A stretch of DNA of 64,000 bases, taken from Hymenopellis radicata (lineage: Eukaryota; Basidiomycota; Agaricomycetes; Agaricales; Physalacriaceae). Below the pieces are notes generated by a model. It saw only the letters and a program-made list of their open reading frames with translations. It did no database searches and was not told the origin of the DNA. The stretch's first letter is position 1. Every line of letters begins with the position of its first letter. The position numbers and the translations under genes are program-made. The stretch is taken from contig JADNRX010000213.1 of assembly GCA_015501595.1 (NCBI GenBank), positions 1-64,000 on the forward strand, written 5' to 3'. This document shows positions 11,004 through 21,026 of this stretch, piece by piece.

Positions 11004-13205
11004 CTACACTACTTGATCATCGGCAGAATCACCGCCAGTATCAGTGGCACCCTCGGTAGTCGTACTGTCATCTTCGCCCGTTCCGCCATCTCGTGCTGTG
11101 TCATCGTCTGCGAGTGTCGTATCATCTTCGTCCGTACCCTCTTCATCCGAGTCGGCGTCATCGTCGTCACCCGCGCCACCATCATCCGTCTCATCCCCTA
11201 CATCTGTATCTCCGGAAGAATTCGAAATTCCTAATCCCTCCCTAGCCGCCTTCATCAATGCCCAATCCTTCGTGTCACCGTGAATATCCCACATCCCCAA
11301 CCCCAGCATCCCATGCTTCTTCGCATACGCGCCTTTCATCTTGATAGACTGGGGATCATCGTACGACACCAGGATGCCATCGGAGGTCAAGAAGGGCGTA
11401 AGAGAGCATTTGTCCCAGTGACGCGTGAATTCACCGGCGCCCTTGAAAGAGGAAGATAAGGCGCCTTGTTTGATGAGAGCGTTGAATTGGATCTGCGACG
11501 TTCCTCCTTCGTCTGGAGACAGAGTTCCGTCACCACCGCCAGTCGAGTCTGGATCATCGGTAGTATCTCCATCTGTGTTTTCACCGTCTCCATCTGTGCT
11601 TTCACTGTCTCCATCTGTCTCTCCGTCTCCGTCTCCACCTGTCTCTCCGTCTCCATCTTCATCGCCTGTGCCGTCCGAGTCGTCACCTTCCGTATCACTA
11701 GCGTCAGTGGCGTCGTCCTCAGCAGAACCGTCCGTTGTGGTGTCATCCTCAGAAGTATCGTCCTGGCCACCCTCCGTTCCATCATCCTGGGCTTGTCGAG
11801 GAACCCTCCGTCGCATTTCCAGCTTCTCAGCATCCGACTTATGAATGTAGCCGTACGCAGCAATCCCGAGCGCAACCTTATTCGCTGGGAACCCCGCTGC
11901 TTTCCATGCTTTCAGGCCGCCTTCAGCGCTTGCCATGGGTCGTTTAGCGTTTCCGCATGCGTCGCGTAAAGGCGCGTTTGGTCCTGGAAACTGTTGTGGC
12001 GCTGTAAATTCGAGTAAATATGAAATGTTGACAAGGAAATATTTCAAGCAGTACTCACGCACGTTCACGTCATAGTTCATGATTAGAACCCAATCCAAGA
12101 CTTCAGCAAAGTCTTTTAGGTCTTTGGCGGGACTGCCAGTTTCGTCGACCCATGGCTCCGGAGTCACCGCCGCGGTAATTTTAGCCTTGGATGGAAGAGC
12201 TTTCCGCAGAGCACGCAGGAAGAGAAGGTAGTTCGCGGTGTCGTCAGGCGAGAACTTATTGCCTTCGCCTTTTTGGCCTGGGTACTCCCAGTCAATATCA
12301 ACGCCGTCGACGCCCATCTTTTTATAGAGGGAGACGATATTCTTGACAAAGGTCGAACGACTGTCGGATTCGGCCATGGCGGCTGAGAAGTGTCTGCGAC
12401 GAAAATGAGTACTGAGTACTTTCTGAAAGTGGAACACTGACTTGCTTCCTGTCCAACCTCCGATACTGAGCTTGACTTTAGTTTTGCCTTTATGCGCGGC
12501 GGCTACAATCTTCTTGAGGAGGACGGCCGCACTGTCATCATCCCAATTCAGCTCGAAGCTTGCAGTGGGAAGGGCGAAAGCAAAGTCAATCCAATCAAAC
12601 AAGGAGAAGTCGACACTTTCGGGCTCGATACCGACCCAGTCTGGGTAGTATGCCATTGCGTACGGCCCTTGACTTTCAGTGTCTCCTTCATCCTCACCAG
12701 TGTTGTCTTTACCACCTTCCTGGTCATCCTCAGCCCGTCCTTCTCATCATCGCCGCCGTCCTCACCCTCATCTTCCCCTTCGTCATCATCCTCACCCTCT
12801 TTACTATCGTCCTCGCCATCGCCGGTAGTTTTGGTTTCGTCTTCCGAGTCATCACCGGTATCGTCATCACTTTCACCGGTTCCATCCGTGGCGTCCTCTG
12901 TTCCGTCCTCGTCGTTTGTCTCGTCATCTGCGGCGCCGTCCGTAGTTTCGGTAGTGTCGTCCGTAGTCTCTGTAGTGTCGTTCTTGCCTGTGGTATCCTC
13001 CGGACTATCAGTAGTACCATCAATGCTGTCCACTACAGTCGACGTCAATCCGGTGGCGACGGAAATTGAATATGTACGTACCTCGTCTAAGCAACAGACC
13101 AGCTGAGCGGACAGCGACTCCAGAGCCTAGTGGTGCGGCGCACACATTGACCATCACCATCTGACACGCCACCAGGGCAAATGCCAAAAATGACTTGGAA
13201 AGCAT
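11004..13205 (-). CDS. secreted GH18 chitinase-like protein with acidic segments, copy A (frame break)
   Basis: Exon 1 (13205-13082) encodes a signal peptide (MLSKSFLAFALVACQMVMVNVCAAP). A GTACGT...TGTAG intron (13081-13033) joins it to an Asp/Glu/Thr-rich spacer of about 100 residues and then a GH18 barrel that opens MAYYPDW and carries the catalytic DxxDxDxE motif as DGVDIDWE. Two in-frame introns lie inside the barrel (GTCAGT...CGCAG near 12,440-12,393 and GTGAGT...TACAG near 12,060-12,003). Within the barrel, after YIHKSDAEKLEMRRR, another acidic run of about 100 residues precedes FNALIKQGAL; the C-terminus is a third acidic tail. The family hydrolyses chitin-type beta-1,4-GlcNAc polymers outside the cell. 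One base is missing near 12,736 relative to copy B, which disconnects leader and spacer from the barrel; this is real decay or a sequence error. Confidence 0.85.
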
Positions 13206-13335
13206 CGCAACGTTACGTTTGACGCCACCAGGGCAGTTTAGAGAGAGGGTTACAGGGAAACACCACCAGGGTGACGCTTCTGCCCACCACCAGGGTAGGA
13301 GGAAGACGAGGAAGAGGGATGAAGGACCACCAGGG
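13169..13335 (-). promoter_or_regulatory. five exact CCCTGGTGG repeats at the start of GH18 gene A
   Basis: The 9-mer CCCTGGTGG (read on the gene strand) occurs at 13169-13177, 13225-13233, 13263-13271, 13287-13295 and 13327-13335. Spacings are 56, 38, 24 and 40 bp. The first lies in the signal-peptide codons, the other four upstream of the Met at 13205. The same 9-mer is found once just before the start of the third GH18 gene (59,538-59,546). Copy B has lost this region. A regulator-binding array is the simplest idea; this is inferred from sequence only. Confidence 0.5.
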
Positions 13336-14893
13336 CAACACACAAACATCCTATCGTTATGGATCGCCTTATAGCGCAACGAGAATCCGGACATACAAGA
13401 CAGTCTACGGCGTTCACGGAGCGCCACCTGGCAGCTATTCCCATGCCGCCACGCAAGTCTTCGTCTACCGGTCACGTGTGCGTGTTGAGGGAGCCATGGC
13501 GACGGTAAATCTACTCAGTCATGCTGGAGAAATTATAGTCTAGAGAAAAGAGCTTTCAGAGGCGGTCTAAGTAAAGATTCTCGAAAAGACGTTGGATGTT
13601 CGTGCCACGTAAAAGACCTGAAGGTGAAAGTCGCGGCGTTCAAAGGACATCTCGGGTTGAGCTCCATTGAAAGGAGGACAACCGCTCATGCCATGACGAT
13701 TTTGACGTTGAAAACTGAAACTCGGCAATGCCTATTTTGATCATCCTCGTCGACTTCTTCCGATTTACAAGAGGATCGCAACCCCAGATATGCGATTCAT
13801 TTATGTTGCATTGGCGGCCTGCGGAATCAATCGACTTCAATCAGGTGAGAACGGGAGAACTCGAGTTGAACCGTACCCGCCCACTGACAATGAATGACCT
13901 GCTTGGTAAATTCGGCGATGGACAACCGTAAGATCTGCAACGGTATCGCTGGGTGCCCGCTTTGATCGTCATGTAAAAATGCTTCGTAGACGTCGAGCGT
14001 CGCCCTAGGTGCTTCCTGCGTAGTTCAGTGTCTAGTCGTCTTACTGCAATGTCAGCGTTTGGTTAGACCCAGGTGATGAACCCCAGGTAGTGATGAGCTA
14101 AGAGCGGCACCGCTCACATCGGCGACGCTATTCACAGCTTAGCGCTTAGGTTCCGCTTGGATCCCGCCACTATATGTCATACAGATCTAAAAAATAGCCT
14201 CAGACTACTTTCCCTGGACATCTGAGAGCGGCGAGCTAGGCCCTTTTCCAGGTCCACGTTTCGCCATGGAGCTCAAAGAGAGCTAGCTCATCGAAGGCTT
14301 TCGACCGCGAAGGTGCTTTGCCTAGAGCAACACTGTCGAGGTTTGAATGAAATCTTATTTGATGAGACGCGGTTAGAGTTGGTGTTCCGCAGTGACGCCG
14401 CGACCGAGTCAGCTGAGAGTACCACTGACTGGCCCCGAGAGAGGGCCTAGTACAACCTTATGTTGGTCTCTGAACCATGTACGATTAGCTATAGCGTCTG
14501 TAGAGCGTTCATTTGCTCCATGGAAGCATTTCTCGATCGCGAATCCTTACCATCGGACGCGTCGGTTACGTGTCGGGAAGGCGTACAAGTAGAGAGAGAA
14601 CCGTGCCGGATTTGTCCTCGGATGAAAGAGGGTGTTAATCCGTTATCTGCGCCACCAGTTGATGATGTACTTGGAATATCTCACGCGGGGCTACGTGGGG
14701 TTGCGATCGATTTCGCGAACACGGTGATAACATTTGGGGTACAACAAGATAACAACGACGTGCAAAAAGCACTGTAAGATATACTAAGGTAGCGAGTGGG
14801 TGTGGATACGGTATATTAGACAACAAGAGTAGAAGGCGAATACGTAGTGAGTGTGTAGCGTCCAAGATAATAAAGTGGTGATACAAATGGTTT
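13336..14893. other. intergenic, no gene seen
   Basis: About 1.55 kb between two minus-strand genes. The proximal part is presumably the GH18 promoter. ORFs on the plus strand (for example 14,460-14,777) have no recognisable motif or splice context, so I do not call a gene. Confidence 0.5.
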
Positions 14894-15590
14894 TTACAAT
14901 GCGCTGACTGCTCTAGCCTGATGATGGCTGGCGTTGCGTGCTTTGAAGAAACTGAAGCATGTCATGCCCGCCACTGGCTTAGGCAGACGGGGTTTCGTGG
15001 AGAGGTGGTAAACGGGCTCTGGTGGTGGAGATCGCAGCACCGGCTTTTTGTCCGACGGATTCAGCGCAAAGGCTGGAATGGGAGGGACAGGTGGTGGTGG
15101 TGCTGCAATCGTAGGGCTCGGTGGGGGTGAGCGATATGGGACGGCAAAGGAGAGAGAGCGCCGGTGCTGCACGGACTTGAACGTCGGTGAGCGTGGCGGA
15201 GATGGAGGAGGGAGTGAGCGTGTTGTGGATGGCGGCGATTGCCGAGTTGGTTTGAGTGAGCCGCGCGATGGCGTCTTGGACAGCGCTGTACGCGCTTTGT
15301 GGCGTAGATCTCCGCATGACCGGGCCGGCATTGCTGAGCGACGCGGCGGTGGGTTGAGAGGGATGTAGGGGATGTCTGGAGATGGGAGACGTGGAGGCGG
15401 GGAGTCTGCGCGCATCGTTGGGAAAAGCAGGGCGGATGTTGTTCAAACAGCAGTGCACTGCCGTCTTATAATACTCACGGCGGTTGTTTACGTATACAAT
15501 ACAAGCCATATCGGGAACCTCAACAACCCATTCCTTTTTCGGATCGACGCCTGCCGTCATGTCTTTGTTCTGACTCGTCACGTCTCCCAC
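14894..15590 (-). CDS. proline-rich hypothetical protein, 207 residues
   Basis: Two exons: 15590-15479 and 15405-14894, separated by a GTGAGT...GCGCAG intron. The join keeps frame exactly (624 nt, 208 codons). The N-terminus (MGDVTSQNKDMTAGVD, then KEWVVEVPDMACIVYVNN) looks globular. The rest is a Pro/Ser/Arg-rich disordered region with several PPP and SPP runs that could bind SH3 or WW domains, ending in a short segment TCFSFFKARNASHHQ. No signal peptide or membrane segment. Reading through the intron instead gives a longer but motif-free frame, which I reject. I do not recognise the family. Confidence 0.65.
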
Positions 15591-17857
15591 AGATTCTCAT
15601 CCTTGCCTCGTGCCACGCAAAATTAAATCGTCCTTCTCTGTCATCGCAGCCGACTCTCATTGTTCTCCTTCCCATTGTTCCATATCCTTCCTTCTTCCCG
15701 TCTGTTCGGCCTTCACCTCACTCGGCCTCATTGCACCCAGGCCTATTCGTATCTTGTCATCCGCGCACCTCGGGATATGGCGTTTCGACCTCTCTTGATT
15801 CGGAAACGCGTCGCCACATCTCCTTTTGTACGCAGATCTCCGGCTATCAAACCCGAGCGCGCACGCAGGAACACGATTGATTTTTTTTTTGATTTTTCCT
15901 TCTTTGGCAGGACTTTTGCTTCATCCAAGCATAGCTTCTTGGTCTGTTCTGCGCGCCACACTCCTGTCGCAATGGCGACATGCCGAATCATGGTGAAAAA
16001 GCATCTAGACTCTTTTTCAGCCTTCTTGTCCATTGACATCGGTGTGCTTTCTTCATGCTTAACACGCCCTCGGCCGCAAAAGTCACCCGACTATCCCTTC
16101 GCGTTATATTTGTTTTTTAATTCTATGCGTCATCGACTCTGTCGAAACGATTTACTCTTTTTCCAAGTGGCCGACACTCTGAATGATAGGTTTCACCGAT
16201 TGTCCGCATCAGGCCTGTACGTATTGCGCGCATGCGCCAATATCGGTATGTCGGGACTTCCCTCTGTTTTATCACTGCGCTCCAGGCACTGTTCGGAGTC
16301 GCACCAAAGGGACTTGCCGCCGTACCACGTTGCAGACTAGTGCTCGATAAATAATGACAGACGAGGATCCCGCCAACGCTTGGCTCCTTCTTTTCCTTCT
16401 TTCCGTGTGCACGGACTCCAAGTTGTTCAATTCGCTGCCATTGATTAGCACTGAATGCGCCTGAAACTCCGACAGCGGCCACCCGCTTTCAGCAGTAGTG
16501 CGGCGTCCAAGGGCCGACTTGAAATTTTCGACCTCGGAGACGCCTTCATTTCCATTTTCAGTCTACTTTTCGCCGGGTACAATATTAATACCAGTCTCGT
16601 GGTATTAAAGCGCCCAATTGCCTGTGTTGCTAGGTGTTGTCAAAGTAGAAACTCCGAATGATGCGCCACCGACACTTTGGTGGTCCTCTGCGTCTGCTCT
16701 CCCGAACAACGATGCTGTCTGGTCTTGCGCCTCTTCTTGAAACCAAACTCTAAATCAACGCTCGGCCATTGCTATAGTTTAAACCTTGGCCCTTACCGCT
16801 AATCCCCAACCTGAAGTCAACGGATGACGCGGATTTTACCTTCCCTAAGCCACAATTCCATTTCGTATACGTAGAAACAGCCTCTGTATATCTTTTTGCT
16901 TGTAGATTCCCTTCGCGATACGGCGACTCGATTGGGCGAATATCTCGGTGCAACAGAAACGTTCTTTGAGACGGGCGCGCATAGATGACCGAGGCCGCGA
17001 GCTTCACAGATGCTCTCGGGGAGGTGCTGTGGGCGCGCTGAGGGCGCCACTACAAAACAAAGTGCGGCCGATCTGAAGTGTGGCGCTGTGTCAAGTATAA
17101 TGGTAGAACGCCAGAGAAAGTTTCAGGCTCGGACATCGGTCCTACCACTTCGATGGACCTGGAATGTCATTTTTACCCTTGACAGCGCCGGGCAATCGCG
17201 AACGTGTAGATATACTTAGTTATCCATTGTTGTATGTCACCAGCGCAAAAAACTCCGCATTGTATACCCTGAATACGTACGGCGCCTATCCCTATACACA
17301 CTCTCCCCACTCAGGTGAGGTCAACAATAGGATTCGCGGGGAGGGGTCATCTGGTTGGCAGGTTCGGTACAGATGACTGGATGGACGAATAGAAATTGTC
17401 CAGAAGCCTCAGTTCGAAATGGAACAGCACGGTAATAAAGTGTGAGAGCTGAGAGAGAGGGAAAACGGACCCGTTATGCATCCTGTATGAATCAGACAAC
17501 GCTTTCGTACTGGCGCAAATGGGGAATAGCCCTAATAGTCAATCACCGTATTTCGTATAGTGTGAATCACACTCAGGAGGATATCGATACGGCAATGAAG
17601 TAGTAACCTAATACAACAGAGAATACCGAAAGATGCCATAGATAAGAGGTGATTATATAGAATAGAATATGCCTCAAAAGAGTAGAAAGCAAGGTCGACA
17701 GCGAGCGAACAAGCACCTAGGAATACACACAAACTAGAGTAGAAAACGTGTCAGCTAGCGATACAGAGGGTGGTGACAGTAAACTGTTCGTACCGGATAT
17801 ATATTACGAGTCCGTCCATAAAGAAAAGAAAAAGAGAAAAATCATCAAGATATCGTA
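15591..17857. other. intergenic; one long ORF of doubtful status
   Basis: About 2.3 kb without a recognisable gene. 15,600-15,760 is strongly pyrimidine-rich on the plus strand, as in many fungal promoters. It precedes a 226-codon plus-strand ORF (15,660-16,340; inner Met at 15,777) without any known motif, signal peptide or convincing intron signals. It could be an orphan gene, but nothing beyond its length supports it. The remainder holds only short frames. Confidence 0.4.
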
Positions 17858-18962
17858 TCAAAATCTGGTAGACGGAAGAGAACCGTCCAGGCCCATGCGT
17901 TCTGCCAACGTCCGATCCCCAGAAGCCATCGTCGTGGCCATTGGTACCCCACCATTACGCCGTCCCCCGCCACCAGCCCGATTATGCGGGAAGCCATTAC
18001 TGGCGCTGCTCTTTCGAGAGCGGTTTCCGTCACGATCATCCCTTTCCCTTTCCTTGTCTCGCTCGCGTTCGCGTTCGCCTTTACCGCGGTCGTCGCGGTC
18101 AACATCCATCTTGCGCGAATGAGAATGTGACCGATGGTGGCTGTGGTTGTGCGTATGGTTTCTCCCCCGGCTCTCGTCGCGGTCTCGCTTTGGCTGCGTA
18201 TCAGACATGCGTGGCTTCTTGTGCGAGCGAGGGCCCGTCGGTGGAGCCTTGCCTGTTGATGTTGTAGGTAGTGATGGAGACTGGCGCGCAGCATAGTTGT
18301 TACGCGGGGAATGTTTGGGATTAGGATCGCGGTTCAAGTTGTTGTTTCGCGCAAAGGTTTCGTGAGTCTTTTCGAGCTCGTTACTAGGCAACAGTGAGTG
18401 CATATCAGAGCAGAATCGCAAGGGGAGGACGTACGACAAGGACTGGATGACTTTATGGGATTCTGGGAACGGGGAAATTAGACACGCTGTATATATCCGC
18501 CACTCGCAACTTACCCCGCAAAGCGCCATCGAGTTTAGTGACCACGCGAGTTAGACTATGCACTTCCTCTTTCAGGCGACCAGTCTCACTCTTCTTGAGT
18601 AGGTTATACAGCTCGTCATTCTCTTCTTGGAGCGTCTTCACACGCTGGGTCAGCGCCGACGCCACGGTGCCACCTGCTCCCGTGCCGGAGCTTGCTGCTA
18701 CGCCTTGGATATGGGGTAGCAGCACGGCCATGAGCGACGGCGGCAGCGTCGCGGTGTCCGTCGGGGCGGGAGGATTCGCGGATATATACTGGCGCAGGCG
18801 GGTAACCTCATCCTGCGACACGATATTAGGGGAGCCAGGTAGTATCGAGGCAAAATTCACAGTTAAATCGGAGACCTGCGCGTTTCTCTGTCGCAGCGCG
18901 GTTTCGAGCTCAAGTTCCCGAGCAGAGGGCAGGTCCATGGTGGTCGTGGTCAGAGCGGGCAC
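17858..18962 (-). CDS. coiled-coil protein resembling WTAP/Mum2, with a basic-acidic tail
   Basis: Three exons from the Met at 18962 (a second Met eight codons later is also possible). Introns: GTAAGT at 18514 to a CCCAG near 18467, and GTACGT near 18435 to a CCTAG near 18385. The joined protein has an N-terminal helix (ARELELETALRQRNAQVSDL), a Pro/Ala/Thr linker, then a continuous coiled coil (LTQRVKTLQEENDELYNLLKK, ETGRLKEEVHSLTRVV, ESHKVIQSLSNELEKTHETF). The C-terminal third is disordered: His/Ser/Arg-rich, then a dense Arg/Glu/Asp tract (ERERERDKERERDD), as in RNA-processing proteins. The coiled-coil pattern resembles the WTAP/Mum2 family, scaffold of the mRNA m6A methyltransferase complex in the nucleus. 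The assignment is from motif memory only; a generic splicing-related coiled-coil protein is the alternative. Confidence 0.6.
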
Positions 18963-20133
18963 CCGTCATGCCGAGATGGATGCCGCTACCGCCATCAAAA
19001 TCACCGAAAATACATCAACTCGCATTTCAGGCTTCAAAAGTTGTAGAATCGTTCCAAATCACTCAATTCAAGTCAAGAGCTGAGCATCGGCGAATGGACA
19101 GGAAAACAACATGGTCTCCATGACGATCACGATTCATACTTCAATCTGCACCAGCACCAGAAGATCCAGTCACGAAGCAGAAGTCAGCACGCTCCAAAGA
19201 CGCGTCGCGTATCCCGATGCATTAGTCTTGCGATGACTTCGGCTTTTCATAAGTATGAAAAGAAGGGCCAGCATTTGCCTCGCGCGCATCTGCATTTGAT
19301 CTGCACAGCACGCTACCTTTCGACTAAAAAAAAGCCGTGCACGCATCGCAGTCAAGTGCGATATCAGAATGACAGGCAAGGATGGGCGAGAAGAAGTGGA
19401 ACATGGCGTCAAAGTCATTTTAATGAAGACTCTTGAAAAAGGAAAGGTGCGTACAAGTCGCGATACCGTTTTCAGAATGAGGGAGGCGGTCCCATGACCA
19501 AAACCAATCCCATCAGATATATGAAGCCACTTCTAGCACTAATCACCTTTGGATAGGGAGGATCGTGCAGTTAGAGTGCTCCGATAAGCCCGATGTCGAT
19601 ATTCTCGGAGAGTAGTACTTGGAGCAAAGACGTTTCGACTCCTTCTACACATCCGCAGGATACGGCAGTGACGAATTTCAGTTCATTGCGATATACTGCA
19701 AAGACGCAGTGTTGCTACGAGCGCAAACGTTGTGGCCAGAGTAAGAACGATCCCAAACAGGAAGGAGTCGCTGCCAAGCATGCACAAGCACAGGAACAGT
19801 ACAAAAGCTGCTGAAATTTTCTCTCTTCTCAACATTCGCGTTTCTAACCGCTCCCTTTCTGTATCCATATGTGGTGAGTCTTGTTTCATACTTGCTTCTT
19901 TTTTTCCTTTGTTGTGTGGGCGATGATTACAATTTATATTCACACTGAATGAAGGCTTGGATCATTAGACCGTTCCTCGCCTCATGAGTACTATACAACG
20001 GTAACTGAGCCCACTTTTCACGATCAACTTCTCTGTCGTTTGTCAAGTTCTCGTTCTGATCCCTCTCCCTTTTCTAGGCATGGTGGTCTCGCTATGTAGT
20101 AGGGGACAATCAGTGTATAATACAACCCTACTT
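18963..20133. other. intergenic, no gene seen
   Basis: About 1.2 kb between the starts or ends of two minus-strand genes. Short frames only; no tRNA-like fold or repeat noticed. Confidence 0.45.
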
Positions 20134-20808
20134 CTATACATTTTTCGTTCCCTGTGTGTCCAATGCGTCTCCCGGTAATTGTCCTTGCATCTGCGTAAGC
20201 GCACCGGCGAACAGATACACGAAATCACCCGATTTCGTAGGGGGAGGTGTTGATTGATATCCAACGGGCAGGGTACATCGAGGGCAGTGGAAGCGGAATT
20301 GGCGTTCGTGCCCTTGTTCTCTGATTGAAAGCGCATGAATTCGGTCCTTCAAACGCACCATCAACGGTGATTCTTACCGTTCAATCAGGACTGGTTCATT
20401 CAACGTCGCGTTCAACTTGAATACCCGGGCCTTTGCGCCGTCAACGTCGCTATCTTTTGTCCTTAGAACTATGGCGCCATCCGCGGGACGTGTCGGCAAC
20501 GCTGAAAGACTCTTGTCAATAACGAGCTAAAATATAGATGTACACGGTCAGAACGGACATCATGCGTTGAGAGCAACATGACATACGATGAACTCGCCAC
20601 AGATGCAATCTGTTGAGATTGCTCAGAAAGAGGCTTCCATCGGTAGATGATGATCTACGTACAATAGACGCGTAAAGCAGCCGCAGAGGATTCGGTCGGC
20701 CGAGCTGATATTCAAAGAGTCAGTGATGAAATGTCGACAAAGGAACGGAAGGCGGGAAGCACCGTCTGAAGAAGATGAAACAGCGGAGCGCGAGACGACC
20801 TTTGGCAT
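20134..20808 (-). CDS. STEEP1: STEEP1-like protein (UPF0428 family)
   Basis: Five short exons starting at the Met at 20808. The N-terminus MPKVVSRSAVSSSSD matches the MPKVVSRS start of animal STEEP1. Exon joins bring together LRVYYCICGEF, the LVIDKSLSALPTRP.DGAIVL block and EQGHERQFRFHCPRCTLPVGYQ. The two paired-cysteine motifs (C-x-C and C-x2-C) probably form a zinc site. Introns have GT...AG ends (for example GTATGT near 20592, and GTAAGA near 20379 to an ATCAG). The frame closes at 20134 after FAGALTQMQG. In mammals STEEP1 promotes exit of STING from the ER and has also been found with spliceosomes; fungi lack STING, so the role here must be something older. Divergent to the ankyrin gene starting at 21,027, about 220 bp away. 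Confidence 0.85.
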
Positions 20809-21026
20809 GGCAGGCTCAAGCAAAGGGAACAATGGGAACCTGGTAATTCAATGATTATTGGATCTGAACCTGCAAACGTCGCACGGTAGTAGGAAACAAC
20901 TTTTTTAATTTATTATTTTTCCATTTACGGAGCGCCATGTGATAGCGGTGCGAGCAATTGAAATACAGCTCGGGACACTTACTTTGATTTGCCTCTCCGA
21001 CTCGTCCACCTCGTCCGCCGCCGCAC

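Larger units (their letters stand above)
7771..12862. repeat. inverted segmental duplication, copy A
   Basis: This segment reappears in reverse orientation at 45,687-50,606. The similarity covers the whole zinc-finger gene, the spacer and most of the GH18 gene, including introns and non-coding DNA. It stops sharply at the TGTAAAAGTA at 7771 and inside the acidic spacer of the GH18 gene at about 12,862. Copies differ by scattered substitutions and small indels. Copy A keeps the GH18 promoter and signal-peptide exon, which copy B lacks, so B is the derived, truncated copy. Confidence 0.92.

Noticed and set aside
11387..11875. Met/Thr/Arg-rich ORFs in alternative frames of the acidic tracts
   Set aside because: Repetitive GAC/GAG/ACT codons keep all frames open; these are shadows of the Asp/Glu-rich frame.
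13169..13335. Repeated 9-mers as a CRISPR-like array
   Set aside because: Repeats are 9 bp, spacers vary from 15 to 47 bp, and the DNA is eukaryotic.
14979..15405. Read-through of the proline-rich gene without splicing
   Set aside because: A GTGAGT...GCGCAG intron restores a better, compositionally coherent frame ending at 14894.
15660..16340. 226-codon plus-strand ORF
   Set aside because: Long but without domain, signal peptide, splice context or sensible composition; kept only as a remark in the intergenic entry.
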